From Bimuria novae-zelandiae CBS 107.79 (taxonomy: Eukaryota > Ascomycota > Dothideomycetes > Pleosporales > Didymosphaeriaceae): DNA of 64,000 bases. The notes under the pieces were generated by a model. That model ran no database searches and was not told the DNA's origin. It was given only the letters and a program-made list of their open reading frames with translations. A program made the translations under genes and the position numbers. Shown in pieces: positions 22,776 to 35,095 of this stretch. The stretch covers positions 78,684 through 142,683 of the forward strand of contig ML976783.1 in assembly GCA_010015655.1 (NCBI GenBank). The letters are read 5' to 3'. The number at the start of each line of letters is the position of its first letter. The first letter of the stretch is position 1.

Positions 22776-23320
22776 GGGAGGGGTGGTAGACTACCCTCAC
22801 TATAGATATAGACGGTGTAATCTATCTTCTGACATGTCCGGATTTCGTAAAGTGCAGCCATTCAACGCCGTCGCCGGGCCCTAAAGCGCAGAGTCGCCGT
22901 TGTACGTGACATTAGTAGAAGAGCCGGTAGAGTGGCTGCCCGAAGCCCGCTTGCGAGTGTCGTGAGATTGATCATATGCAATCACTGTGCGCGAAGAGAC
23001 AGCAGGCGATTATACTGTCACTTGCTAGAGCAACAGTAGGGCAGGTTGACAAAACGATCCTAGGGAGCCGGGAAGTGCTTGAGCGTACGAAATTGGAAGA
23101 AGAGGTGTGCTGAAGTGCCCAATCCGGTGGCGAAGAGATTCCATAGCTAGTATTGGGGATGTTTGAGCCGTGGGAAGGTTGATTGCTCTAGCGCTGAGGG
23201 ACAGCAGCCGTCGCTGCGTCCAGCGGACCACGGCGAAGCCGGTCGATCCCATCCAAAGCTCGTCATAAAGTGCGTGTTGATTGAGGTGTAAGAGTGAAAA
23301 ATTGGCTAAGCTAGGGCATA
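22776..23320. other. 3' flank of oxidoreductase, no gene seen
   Basis: Normal-GC DNA between the oxidoreductase stop and the first pogo-like transposon. No recognisable gene. The minus-strand frame 23025-23432 runs into the transposon terminal repeat and is rejected. Confidence 0.5.
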
Positions 23321-25447
23321 CCCTGCCGAGACAGTCAGTGCGCCGCGACACTAACGCGCCACCCCAACAGATGTAGCACCTCAACTTTGACGCGCCGCAT
23401 CTCCACCAATATGGATCCGATTGAGGCTGCAATCATCGCTATCGACTTATGAGAACCTGGAGAAACTTTCTTATATAGAAAAATTGCAGAAGAATTTGGT
23501 GTTGTGCGGTTAATATTAACGCGCTGGGATAGACGCGCCATGCAGGCGCGTATATAGCTACTATAGACTTACTAAAATCTTAACTAATAACAAGAATCTA
23601 AGCTCCTATAGTATATATAGTATCTTACTTAAAAAGGTCTACCCCCTACGCGTTAGATAATCTAAAACTTTATATTAATTATTACTAAAAAGGATGTCTT
23701 TATGCGATAGGTTAATTACTTTATTAGGCGCTACCCTAACTCCCTAATCTTGCGATAGACGACTAGGCTAGATAGTAATTACTATAACGCTGATTTAGGC
23801 GTAAGATATAGGCTCTACTTTAAGCTTCTACATAAGAAAATTATAAAGTATGGCATAGAGCCTCAGCATACCTATAATATGGACGAAAAAGGCTTCCTAC
23901 TCGGCATTACCGGCAGGTCAAAAAGGATCTTCGACAGGCCTATATATGAGAGTCGCCAAGTGAGGCAATCTATCCAGGATGGCAGTCGTGAGTGGATCTC
24001 GCTCATCGCATGTATATGCGCCGATAGATTTACTGTTAATCCATTACTAATCTATTGATCTGACGCTAAGACTCTACAATTAAGCTAGGTTAAGGAAATT
24101 AACGTTAATTCTTATAGAGTCTTTATTACCTTATTAACCTCTGGATGGTCAAACAACGAGATAGGGCTTTAATAGCTAAAACAGGTGTTTAATCGCTATA
24201 CTAAGGAGAAGGCTTAATAGTAGTGGCAACTCCTAGTCCTTAATAGGCATGGATCTCACGTTACTATAGATTTTATTAACTACTATAATTAGAAAAAGAT
24301 CCTCCTTGCGATATTTCCCCCTTACGCCACTTATACGCTGTAGCCTCTAGACGTTTGTGTGTTTAAGTCTCTTTTTACCGCCTACTCCGACGAGCTCTCC
24401 GCATACCTGTATAGGAGTTAGGAGCTATTAACAATTGCTAAAAGAGACTTCTTTACACTATTTTAGAGGGCCTGGACAACGTTAGTTACGCTATAATTAA
24501 TTACTAAAGCTTTTAAGTATACAGGTATCTCGCCGCTAGATCCTACACTAATCCTTAGTTAATTTAATAGAGATAAGTCTCTAGAATAGAAATTACGCGA
24601 AAGCTCTACTTTAGTACTTAGCGCGTCTAATTAGCGCAAAATTAATTAGCTTTTAAAGGTTGTTATTGATATAGGGGGAGGTGATAAGGCTAAGAAGCTA
24701 AGTTACACTATACACTTAATTTCTATACAGAAGTAGCTCCTAGAGCATGAGAATTAGGGGCTACGAGAAGCCCTTACAAACCAGAAATAGCGTTAAACAA
24801 AGGGCAGGACTCTACCTTTTAAGTAGCTAGATAAGTAGCATAAAGAATCTATTTTCTAGTTACCTACCCGCGTACAGAGGGCGCGCGATTCTCTCAGCTA
24901 ATAAAAGGCTAAAAAGCAATAACTATAACTCCAGAAAAGTAAGCAGAGAGAGATCTAGATAGTAAATAGGTAGCTTAAAGCTTATTTACTATAAGAGAAG
25001 CGTGTTATGCGTGTAGTAGCTAGAAATACGCGCGCTAAGGAGAAAGCTAATTAGGCTACTAAGTAACGCCTCTATTAACAGGCTCGTAAGGCTTAATAAT
25101 AACTTTAAAAATGTCTTAAAATTACTAAAAAGGGAAGCCAGGATGCTTTAAAAGCTACTTATATAATTATAAAGAGGAAGAAGCCTACGCCAGCATTTAT
25201 ACGCGTTAATATAGTAATATCTACGCTATTAGTGCTAGTATCGCGCAGTAGCCAAATAATTAGAATACTAAGTAGATATCTATAATTTAACTAGCTAGTA
25301 ATCTTCTATAGCTCTATAAAATCTTAACTCTAGAAAATTTCGCGATAAAAGCTTTTGTGTAAAACTCTACAGCCTTATGTTGCTGGCTGCGGTGCTGGTG
25401 TTGGGGTGGCGCGTTAGTGTCGCGGCGCACTAACTGTCTCGGCAGGG
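23321..25447 (+). mobile_element. Fot1/pogo-like transposon E1
   Basis: Terminal inverted repeats of 49 bp (23321-23369 and 25399-25447; they begin CCCTGCCGAGACAG) differ at one base and are flanked by TA (23319-23320, 25448-25449). The length, 2127 bp, is nearly the same as relatives E2 (about 2.12 kb without its insert) and E4 (2132 bp). The ends and a patch at about 23835-24050 are unmutated; the rest is RIPed. Confidence 0.92.
23411..25330 (+). pseudogene. Fot1/pogo transposase of E1, broken
   Basis: Start at ATG 23411, in the same context as E4 (CTCCACCAATATGG). The N-terminus (MDPIEAAIIAID, then KIAEEFGVVR) is a psq/CENP-B-like helix-turn-helix. At 23876-23904 an unmutated block encodes YNMDEKGFLLGITGRSKRIF, containing the first catalytic Asp of the DDE domain. 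Stops appear from residue 14 onward and throughout both RIPed segments. It would cut and paste the element when intact. Confidence 0.8.
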
Positions 25448-25609
25448 TACCGGTACCGTGTCTCGGCAGTCAGTGCGCAACATTACTTAATGCGTAACCC
25501 CGCGTGATAGCGCACCTACTTTAACGCGCCACAACTCCACTAATATAGACCTAATTAACGCCGCGATAGCAGTAATTAAATTATAAAAATTAAGTAAATT
25601 TTTATTGTA

Positions 25610-27456
25610 ACGTGGTTCACCACCGAGCGGGCCAACCCCACCAAGCGGGCCAACTTTGCTAAATGCAGCCTATCTCTAGCTTATACCATAATGCTATTAT
25701 AACATAACGCGCAACAACCTTATACTAAAAGCGCACTATAGCTTGCTATCTAAGCTATAATTAAAAATTATAATAAGAGTAAAAGACGCGTTATTATAGC
25801 CTTTAGCGTGCCTTAAATAATAGTATAATAACAACGCTAAAGAGCCCTCTCTTAACGCAATCGCGAGCCCAACTTAAAGAAGCTAACTAAGCTAGAGGAG
25901 GAGGCTCTAGTCTAACGTATACTTAAGCTTAACTAGCGAGGAATAGGTGCAATAAGGGATATAGTCTAAGATATAGCTAATAATCTACTTGCTAAGCGCG
26001 GTAGATAGCCTATTAGTAAGTACTAGGTAAACAGGCTTAAGACGCGTACGCTAGAAATTAAGCTTTAAAAAAGCTATTTATATAATTATTAGTAAGCCTT
26101 AAATAAAGATCTACGTATTATAACGCCCTAGTTTAAGCTAGTTACTAATACTAAGGCTAAGTATAGTATCGCTGATGACGACACGTATAACTTCGACGAG
26201 ACAGGCTTTATAATAGGGGTAATATAGGGTTAGATAGTCTTTACAGGCTCTAAGAAGCGAAGCAACCTAAAGAAGATTTAACCTAATAATTATAGGTAGG
26301 TTACTAATATCTAGGGTATTAGCGCTAAAGGCTAGGCTCTACTACCCTTTCTTATTTTCTTTAGTAAGATTCTAATCACGTCCTAGTTTTATAATCTACC
26401 CCGAGACTAGGTTATTAAAGTTAGTCCTAATAGCTAGACGTTAAATAAGCTTAGCCTTGCCTAGCTAAAGTACTTTAATACCTATACTAAGGCGCGTAGT
26501 TTAGGTGCATTCTGGCTACTAATTATAGATAGTTATAAGAGCTACTACTCACACGAATTCTATAAATACTATAAAAAACAAAAGATTATTATTCTCTGTA
26601 TGCCTCCACACTCATCACACCTCTTACAGCCACTTAATATAGGTTGTTTTTCGCCTTTAAAGCGGGCATACAGTAATAAGATTAGTAGCTTAGCACGGTA
26701 CGGCACTAAGTAAATTAAAAAGGAGGCCTTTCTACTAGCCTTTAAAGTAGCTTTTAAAAAAGTAATAATAAAGGCAAACATCTGCGTAGGCTTTAGAGGC
26801 GCTAAATTAGTCCTACACGACCTAGAGGCGGTGTTATTAAGACTTAATATAGTTCTTCGTACGCTAACTCTACCTAACGCAGAAGACACCTTATAGGAAT
26901 TAAAAATACTAAGCAACCTCCGCGAGATAGAGGCTTAGTTAACGCTAGTTCGTAAGCGTATATAAAAGTATAAAGATTCACTAGTTTCTCCGCTTCTTAG
27001 AGCTATTAAGCAGCTTAACAAAGGTGTTGCATTAATAGGGCACGAAATAGTATTAATATAATAAGAAATAGTAAGGCTTTATAAGGTAATAGAGATAGTA
27101 ATAGAGGTAAAAAGTTAAAAGAGGAAGTATATTTAGGCAGCTAAGACACTTATAGTAAAAGAGGTAGTTAATTTAATAGCTAAAAAGGATAGTAGTGGGC
27201 AAAAGGAGGGTAAAAAGTCTACAAAGAGGGTGCGTGGGCAGAGGCGCTGCGGACGTTGCGGCAAAGCTGGCCACAACGCTCGCACCTGCGCAGTAGAAAT
27301 TGTAGATGCATCTAATAGCAATAAGTCTAAATAGTATTTCTATATTCTGCGAATTATAGTAAATTATAGTGGTGTTGTAGGAGGCGCTTCGCAATAGACT
27401 GACTTTTAAAAAGTGGCCCGCTCGGTGGGGTTGGCCCGCTCGGTGGTGAACCACGT
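25610..27456 (+). mobile_element. Pogo-like transposon E3 nested in E2
   Basis: Terminal inverted repeats of about 43 bp (from ACGTGGTTCACC) with one mismatch, at 25610-25652 and 27414-27456, flanked by TA at 25608-25609 and 27457-27458. Each terminal repeat contains two near-identical sub-repeats ending GCGGGCCA. The length is 1847 bp. It is a second pogo subfamily, distinct from E1/E2/E4 and shared with E6 (62008-63842). Confidence 0.92.
25690..27334 (+). pseudogene. Pogo-type DDE_1 transposase of E3 with C-terminal CCHC knuckle, broken
   Basis: The start is uncertain because the N-terminal half is RIPed. The first catalytic motif is YNFDETGF (26186-26209). LLIIDSYKSYYSHEF near 26520-26560 gives the second Asp, and CMPPHSSHLLQPLN (26597 onward) leads to GCFSPLKRAYS; the Asp normally following QPL reads Asn. 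The C-terminus is intact and carries a classic CX2CX4HX4C knuckle (27248-27289, CGRCGKAGHNARTC), ending at TAG 27332. Zinc knuckles at the end of fungal pogo-like transposases are plausible nucleic-acid contacts. Stops upstream make the copy inactive. Confidence 0.82.
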
Positions 27457-30400
27457 TATAATAAAATTATAAAATAATTTAGCGTTATACGTTTTATATT
27501 AATACGTAGGTACTAACGCATCACGTAGGCGCGTGTAATTATAAACACTTTACGCTATATACTTAGTCTATAATAAGAAAAATATCTTCTATAATATATT
27601 AAACGCCTTACCAAACGTGGCCTTCCTTTTATAGAGCAAATAATATAGAACTTTACGTTCTATATTACTTAAAAGGACGTAAGTATATCCTAGGTTAATT
27701 GCCTTATTAAGTATAATAGTAACGCCTTAATATTACGCTAGACAACTAGAATTAATAATATTACTAAAACGCTAATTTAGAAATAAAATATAAGCTTTAC
27801 TTTAAGCTTTTATATAATAAAATGGCGAGGTATAGTATAGAGTCTTATTACTACTATAATATAAATAAGAAAGGCTTCCTCCTTAGTATTACTAGCTACT
27901 TAAAAAGGATTTTTAATAGGTCTCTATATAAGAGTTGCTAAGTAAGGAAATCTATATAAGATAGCAGCTACAAGTAGATCTTAATTATTATATATATACG
28001 CTAATAGATTTACTATTAATTTATTAAACTAATGTCAGGAGCCTATAATTAAGTTGAGTAAAAAAAATTAATTTTAATATTATAAAGTTTTTATTACCTT
28101 ATCTCCCTTTAGCTAGTTAAACAACGAGATAGGCCTTTAATAGCTTTAATAAGTATTTAATTACTATATAAGAGAGAAAGCTAAAAAGGCCTAATAAGTA
28201 TATTAAATTTTTATTTTTAATAGCTATAGGTCTTACGTTACTATAAATTTTATTAATTATTATAACTAAAATAGAATCCTCCTAACTATATTTCCCTCTT
28301 ATTTAACGTATACGTTATAGCCTCTTAATATATATATATTAAAGTTTCTTTTAGCTATCTACTCTAACGAGCTTAACGCCTATCTATATAAAAGCTAAGG
28401 ACTATTAATAGTTACTAAAAAAAAACTTTTTTATACTTTTTTAAAGGGCCTAGACTACGTTAGTTACGCTATAATTAATTACTAAAACTTTTAAGTATAT
28501 ATATATCTCGCCGCTAAATATTATACTTATTTTTAAGTAATTTAATAAGGAACCCTCTCTAAGATATGATTATAAAAGAGCTTTATATTGGTATTTAGCA
28601 TATTAGATTACCGTAAAATAAAGTAACTATTACGCTTTACTATTAAAATATTACGACTAAAGAGTCGCGCAAGCTTAGCTAGATAATATATTTAATTTTT
28701 ATATAAAAGTAACTCTTAAAGTACGAGAATAAGGGACCTTAAAAAGTTTTAATAAATAAAATATAATATTAAATAAAAGGTAAGACTCTACCCTTAGAGT
28801 AACCTAAGAGATAGTTTAAAAAAGCTATTTCTTAATTACCTACTTAAGTATAAAGAGCGCACGATTTGCTTAGTTAATAAAAAACTAAAATAGAATAATT
28901 ATAACTTTAAAAAGGTTAGTAATAAAAAATATAATAATCTAATAAATAGCTTAAAATTTATTTACTCTAAAAAAGATAAGTTACGTAAGTAATAGCTAAA
29001 AATACGCGTACTATAAAGAGAGCTAATTAGGCTACTAAGTAACGTCTTTATTAATAGGCTTATAAGTCTTCATAATAACTTTAAGGATATCTTAAAATTA
29101 CTAAAAAGAAAAGTTAGAGAGCCTTAAAAGCTACTTATAAAGTTATAAAAAAGAAGAAATCTACGCTAGCATCCCTACCTATTAATATAATAGTATTTAT
29201 ACTATTAACGCTATTATCGCGCAATAGCTATCTAGTTAAAACACTCAGTAGATATTTATAATTTAAGTTAATAGTAATTATCTACAGACCTAGGAAACCT
29301 CTTTACTAAAAATCTTATAATAAGAGCTATTATATAGAGCTCTATAGCCTTATATTATTAACGTCGCGATTATGTTAGGGTTACGTATTAAGTGATGTTC
29401 CGCACTAACTGCCGAGACACGGTATAGTTTCCGGCCACATAGGGTTTCTGACCATCCCGCCAAAACGCGACACCTGCACAAAACACGCGATATCTTAATA
29501 ACGCTTATTGCAATTGCCATGTAGTACACATAGACTATAGAGTAGCTACTACTATAGCTGCTATAGCTGTTTCTATAGCTCTTTCTATAGTATATCTACT
29601 TTACTAAGCCACTAAGGCCTTTGCTGCACGTATAGCCTCTATAATACTTTCTATCTCTATAAAGCGTTAATTTACATTTACGTAAACGCGCTTTTAAAAA
29701 GGCTAAAAGCTAATAGTTTTTAATTATTACTTAAAGTATCTTTTCTTTACTTTTAATTTTATAACTTAAGTATTTATAGCTACTAGCGCCCTACCTATTT
29801 TTTATAAGAGAAATTTTATGTTGCGACCTAGGTTCTCGTAGCTTAACACCTCGTGCTAAGCTAAATATAGATTCCTTAGGCCTTAGAGAGTAGAAAAGAA
29901 ACTCTAAGGCTACTATTAAGACTACTACTAATGCGTGGGCGTAGTAGACCTCTAAGAGAGCTGCGACGAGCTAAGCATATAATTAATATTAAATAGGTAA
30001 ATACTAGTAGCCTACTAGCTAGTTTAAATTATATACTTTATAAAGCTTTTCTTTTTAGCTTAATAATAGTATGTACTAAAGCGCTTCTTTTTAAGATACG
30101 TAGCATTATTAAGTAATATAAGCTTTTAGATCTAGTATTAGTAATTAGACTTAGTAATAAAAAAAGGCGCGAGGTTAAAAAGCTACAAAATATATAAAGT
30201 ATATATAAGTAAATATAAAAGCTTAATTTAATACTGCTTATAAAGTTATTAAAAGTCTATATTAATATAGTTACTATAACTATTAAGGGTACGGAGATAA
30301 TACTAATTATTATTTATAATTATTTTAAAAATAAATATACGCTATAGGTACTTAATACTTAATACCTTTAATATCTATTCATTCTTAGAGATTGTATAGA

Positions 30401-30645
30401 TTTAGTTAGATACGTAGAATAAGGAAAACTATATTATCTATAAACTTTAGCCATTACAAATAATTACGTAATATAGTTTTTGCCTTTTTACTAATACGCA
30501 CTTAATTATAAAGACCTACTTATAATTTTTTAAAAATTATATATAAGATTTCTTCTTCTGGCTACTAGAGCATACTCTGGTGTTGGTATATATCCCTAGA
30601 GCAACGTCAGTCTCATCTATATTATAGGTATTCTCTGCCTATATA

Positions 30646-32777
30646 ACGTAGCTTAATAGTTAATGCGCTTTGTTAGTTAGTGCGCACCCTCGCTATCCCC
30701 ACGCTATAAATAAAATATAGTGTAAAGCTCTCTATAATAGTTTTTATTATAGAATATTTTAGTATTAAGTGTAACGAAGTATATTAAGTATTATTAGCTT
30801 ATAGTATTTATAAATATCGCGTTAGTATTCTAATTATTTACCTACTTTATAAAGAAAGCTATAAGGGCGTTAGCGTTATTTTTTTTACTTAAATAACTCT
30901 TTAAGGCGTACGCGGAGGCTTATTTTTATATATTTTTTAAGAAGTAAATAAAAAAGTATACTAATTTTCTTTTTAAAAAAGTTTAATATAATTTTTAAAG
31001 TGCTTTTTAGTTATATAAGCTTATTAGTGGCAAGCTTTTTAAGCGTCCTTTTTAGCTCTCTCCCTTATGCGTGCCTCTTAAGCTTACGCGCGCGTAATAT
31101 GCCTCTTTACCTATAAACGTAGTTTAAGCTCCTTATTTAATCTCTATATTTTCTTTTTACGCGCTTTTTAGAGTAGCTCCTCTTATTTATCTGCCTCTTA
31201 TTAAGCGAGAGCGTCGTAAGCTCTCTATACTATTATAGAAAACTAAAAAGTAGCACCTTTACTATAGCGCTTAGGTATATCTAAGGGTAAGGCCTTACCC
31301 CTATTCTTATAACGCTTTTAATTAATAAGCGCCTTTTATAGGCTATAGTTTTTATACTTAAGGAGTTAATTTTATATAAAAATTTAGTATATTATAAAAC
31401 TAAGCGTGCGCGCTATTTTATTCACGATATTATTAATAGTATAGCGTAAAAGCCTTTTAACTTTACGCTAGTCTAATGCGCTAAGTACTAATATAAAACC
31501 TTTTTATAATAGAGGTATTTATTCTTTAAATCTCTTAAGTATATGCGTTGGGTTTTAAGGTTATATACCTATATACGTAAGGTTTTTATAACTAATTACG
31601 GAGCTATATAACTCTACTAGGCTTTTTAAAATAAGTTAAAAACGTTTTTTTTGCTACTATTAATAGTGCTTAGTATTTAAATAAATACTTTATAATCCTC
31701 TTTATATACGCTACTAAAAGTAATTTAAAAATATAATTATTAAAAGGCTATAGTGTATAGGTTACGTAAAAAGAAAATATAGTAAGGAGAATTTTATTTT
31801 AGTTATAATAATTAATAAAATCTATTATAACGTAAAAGCTATAGCTATTAAGTATTAATAATTAATATTACTATTATACACTCTACGCTTTCTCCTTAGT
31901 ATAGTAATTAAATACCTATTTAAGCTATATAATGCTAAGTTAATTATTAAACTAGCTAGAGGTTAAGGAGGTAATAAAAACTTTATATATATTATTATTA
32001 ATTTATTTAACTTAGCTTAATTATAGGCTCTTATTATTAGACTAATATATAAGGGCTAGGTTAATTAAAGAGCCGTTAGCGCAAATATATGCTAATACTA
32101 ATATCCACTCGCGGGAGCCATCCTGTACAGCGTGCCTCACTTTCCGACTCTCGTACACAGGCCTGTTGAAGATCCTTTTTGAACGGCCGGTGATACCAAG
32201 TAGAAAGCCCTTCTCGTCCATATTGTAGGTATGCTCTGGCAGTATGTCGTACTTTGCTATTTTCTCGTACAAGAGTTGAAAGTAGAGCTCATATTTGCCC
32301 TCTGAATCAGCGTTGTGGCGGTTCCTGTCAAGGCCTGTTGACCAGCGCTTTATAAGGGAGGACTCGTAGCGGCGCACAAAGCGATCAACGCAGCTCATAG
32401 AGACCTCCTTGTGAGCAATAGAGGACGCAAAGTTACGTACCATTTGGCGTGTAGGAGGGAGGCCGCGCTCTGTAAGTTGTTGTATGTACTGTAGGAGCTC
32501 TCTCTCTTGGTGTTGGTGGAGAGTTTTTCGAGATTTGTCGGCAAGCTCGCGCTCTTCTGTTACGCGTTGATACCGGCGCGTCAATGTAGATCTCACAACA
32601 CCAAACTTTCTTGCTATTGCAGAGTATGAAAAGTGTTCTCCTGGAGCCAGCGATTCGATTGCTGCTATTGCGTCGTCAATTGGAGCCATATTGGTGGAGT
32701 TATGTTGTTGCAAAGTTTGGTGGTTTACCGCGAGGGTGCGCACTGACTGACGACGCGCATTGAGTGCCAAGTCACGT
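30646..32777 (-). mobile_element. Fot1/pogo-like transposon E4 nested in E5
   Basis: Ends align as inverted repeats for about 50 bp (right end, read in reverse, ACGTGACTTGGCACTCAATG; left end a RIPed version) with TA at 30644-30645 and 32778-32779. The left 1.4 kb is heavily RIPed and the right 0.7 kb is not, giving a sharp internal boundary near 32095. Confidence 0.88.
32042..32689 (-). pseudogene. Fot1/pogo transposase of E4, intact N-terminal 215 residues then broken
   Basis: Chosen start is ATG 32687-32689, matching E1 context; an upstream in-frame ATG at 32768-32770 lies inside the terminal repeat. The frame holds a psq-type helix-turn-helix (PGEHFSYSAIARKFGVV), a CENP-B-like second DNA-binding region (TLHQHQERELLQYIQQLTE to FVRRYESS) and the first catalytic motif YNMDEKGFLLGITGRSKRIF. 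The frame then stops at 32042-32044 where RIPed DNA begins; the remaining DDE domain (to about 30.75 kb) is only a ghost. The intact part lacks the second and third acidic residues, so no activity is expected, though a DNA-binding fragment could in principle be made. Confidence 0.82.
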
Positions 32778-33326
32778 TATTAAGCCGGCGTCTAGTCTGC
32801 TTATAGAGCTCTAGGAAGGTACGCACCTACTCTAGAGTTACTATATTAGCTTTCTAAGCCTCTAGATTTCTACTAACTACTAAGGCTATGCGTGGCTAGC
32901 GTTTAATAAAGTAAAATACCTAGAGTTTACCTATAGACTAATTATCGCTATTTATACGTAGAATTTAAATTACTATTTCTTATATATAAGTATATAAGGG
33001 AGGGCAGGCGCGCGCGTCTTCTTTAAAAATTTACTTTACTAAAAAGTTTTTTTATAAAGGCGTTAGCTACTACTAATACTAATAACTAGTTACGCTAGTT
33101 ATCGCGCTGCTTAGTTAGTTCTAAAGCATAGATTAAGTAAGGCTGTATACTTTAGTAGCTATATGCTAACTAGTATAAATACCTATATTAAAATTATTAA
33201 TAACTAATTATATAGCTATCTCGCGGGCGTCTATATTAATAAGTATTATATTAAGAAATTACGTATTTTATATAGGTGTCGCGTTTTAGTAGGGTGGCCA
33301 GAAACCCTATGTGGCCGGAAACTATA

Positions 33327-34417
33327 TGCCCTAGCTTAGGTGGCGAAAACCACCCCCATGAGCCGTACACTAGTAGGTTGCTCTTTCCCAGTACAGCATG
33401 CACCTGCACCTGCCAATGCTGCCCACTGCTCAGCCCGGCCATCCTTCGTCCGAGGCGGTACGGGTCCTCAACACGGTTCCTGGTCATATTCCAGATGCAA
33501 GGATGGTGAAGGATGGGTCTGAGATTGCCGTGAGCTCGCCGCTGCGGCGGAATACCATCCGGCGCGCGTATTAGGAAGACCGCTCGTTCAGGACAGCTTC
33601 AAAGCGAGAGGGCAGTGAGGCCATTGGATGTCGTGTTTCGCGCCAAGTGTACGCGGCCAGTCCTAGATGCGCCGGTTTTTCTGTGTACCGGACATCCGGA
33701 AGTTGGATGGATTTGCTTGACGGATGATTAAACGGGCGTGTGGGCTTCTTGCGGCATTGCGACTGGAGGAGCTCCTGCCGTGGCGCCAAACAGGCAGTCA
33801 CGAGGAAGGGCACAAGCCCGAGACCGTGGCAGGCGATTGCACCGCTGCGTGACTACTTAGACTTATGTCCATTGCTTTACTGCGTTACCGTGAGGAGGCT
33901 CGGACAGGCATGTTACGAGAGAAGCCGTCCTTTTGGGTCTGCAAAGGATGTGCTTACTGGCAAGTCTCCGTCGAGGCCTTTCTGGACATGTGTCACCGTT
34001 GGCATATGGAAAGAAAGTCGTGCTTATCGTGTCTGGTATCCCCTGGATGGCAGAAGGGCCTTTCTGCGAGGACCGACTATACCCAAGGTATAGGTTTAAC
34101 ATGCACGTTGGGCAGGCAGGCATATGAGGACAACATGCTGTATTGCTATCTGCAGAAAAGAGTGTGTGGTGTGAGGAGTCTGCTGAGCGGAGAGAGAGCG
34201 GGCGAGAGTTTGTTGAGTCAGTACCGGTAGTCCGCGCACTTACGTGGTGCCTTCCACACACACTACCTCTGACATCAGTCACGTGGCTACAATACATCTA
34301 AAGCTACTGGCTTTTGCAATTGGAACCTCCTGCGCAAAGGGTGGAATGAGGTACGATAGTCCTCCCTTTCTGGGTCCCAGTACGCACTAGGACTGCGCTG
34401 AGACCGGCTTTATTGTC
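33327..34417. other. Unmutated unique DNA, no recognisable gene
   Basis: Normal GC and normal CpA/TpG. Overlapping frames of 60-144 codons occur on both strands (33863-34297 minus, 33865-34230 plus), but none has a domain, bias or splice pattern that favours it. Confidence 0.45.
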
Positions 34418-34485
34418 GTTTCGTAAATTCCCGCTCACCATGTGACCTGCCCCACATGTTAGTAATCAATTCTCGTACATCATTT
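34418..34485 (+). repeat. 68-bp inverted repeat, left copy
   Basis: The outer 32 bp (starting GTTTCGTAAATTCCCGCTCA) are identical to the reverse complement of 43438-43469, and the inner 36 bp are similar with gaps. It lies exactly where normal DNA changes to RIPed DNA. Confidence 0.75.
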
Positions 34486-34499
34486 AAAACACGGATTTA

Positions 34500-34767
34500 C
34501 TTGCTAAATATTAACCTTTTAATGCATTTAAAGAATCTATAAGTACTTTATAAGGTTGTTAAATAAAGCTAGGTTGCTACTAATAGTATTATAAGCTATA
34601 ATTAATTATCTTAAGGATAATATTAGCGTTATATAAATCTAAAGAGACACTAAAGTAGCCTACTTAATAATTAGGAGTATTTAACTTAGTCTAGAGTACT
34701 AAGGGTAGTCTTACCCGCCAGTCTGCGTACGGCGGGGGCGATCGCCGTTGCTACTATAGTACTATCG
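34500..34767 (+). pseudogene. DDE_3 transposase (element X), N-terminal fragment, RIPed
   Basis: In one frame the segment reads KDNISVI..., then VRRGRSPLLL and YYR, resembling the helix-turn-helix and GRPPLL region of the intact transposase at 1-453. The frame runs into the copia target duplication and resumes without shift at 40096 (REKLKELL...). Several stops are present. Confidence 0.7.
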
Positions 34768-34991
34768 TGTCCGATTATATGGCCTCTATCTGTTGTGGAT
34801 ATGAGGCTGGAGCACTCTCTCTTTTGTACTATTCTAAATAGGGCTAGCGCTGTAGCGGCACTTATTTAGAGCCTCGCACACATCTACATTCTAGACACAG
34901 ACAGAACACGAACATTATTAATAAATTATTATAACTATTAATTCTTATTATTGCATTATCTTAAAGTGACAGAACACTATTAAATCTAATA
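34768..34991 (+). repeat. 5' LTR of copia-1
   Basis: TGTCCGATTATATGG start; the ending AAATCTAATA is mutated from AAATCTGACA. It differs from the 3' LTR mainly by C-to-T changes. Confidence 0.92.
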
Positions 34992-35095
34992 ATTAAGAGT
35001 CTTACTACCTTAACTAAACCTTAAGAAAGGATAATGTTGCTGTTAACACTCCGCGACTTAATAATTATATTAACTAATTATACTAACTATACACT

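Larger units (their letters stand above)
25456..29422 (+). mobile_element. Fot1/pogo-like transposon E2, interrupted by E3, RIPed
   Basis: Terminal repeats begin CCGTGTCTCGGCAGTCAGTG (25456 onward; inverted copy ends 29422) with TA at 25454-25455 and 29423-29424. It starts only 8 bp after the end of E1. E3 (25610-27456) sits in its 5' part. The remaining 2.1 kb encodes a decayed transposase colinear with E1; about 27825-27960 matches E1 at 23850-23990 (NMDEKGF box, now NINKKGF). Homology to E1 runs from about 27.5 to 29.3 kb. No frame survives. Confidence 0.88.
29425..33326 (-). mobile_element. Pogo-like transposon E5, interrupted by E4, RIPed
   Basis: Inverted ends share TAGTTTCCGGCCACATAGGG and continue to AAACGCGACACCT on both sides (29425-29478, 33274-33326), with TA next to each end. 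E5 begins immediately after the TA at the right end of E2. About 1.77 kb remains after removing E4. On the minus strand at about 30593-30636 it encodes YNIDETDVALGI, a DDE_1 first-Asp motif of pogo-like transposases, then a KK-rich stretch. The coding part is RIPed while the ends are not. Confidence 0.82.

Noticed and set aside
23025..23432. 135-codon minus-strand frame
   Set aside because: Runs from unique DNA through the terminal repeat of E1 into its transposase start; not a natural gene.
33863..34297. 144-codon minus and 121-codon plus frames
   Set aside because: Mutually overlapping, no recognisable domain, no reason to prefer either.
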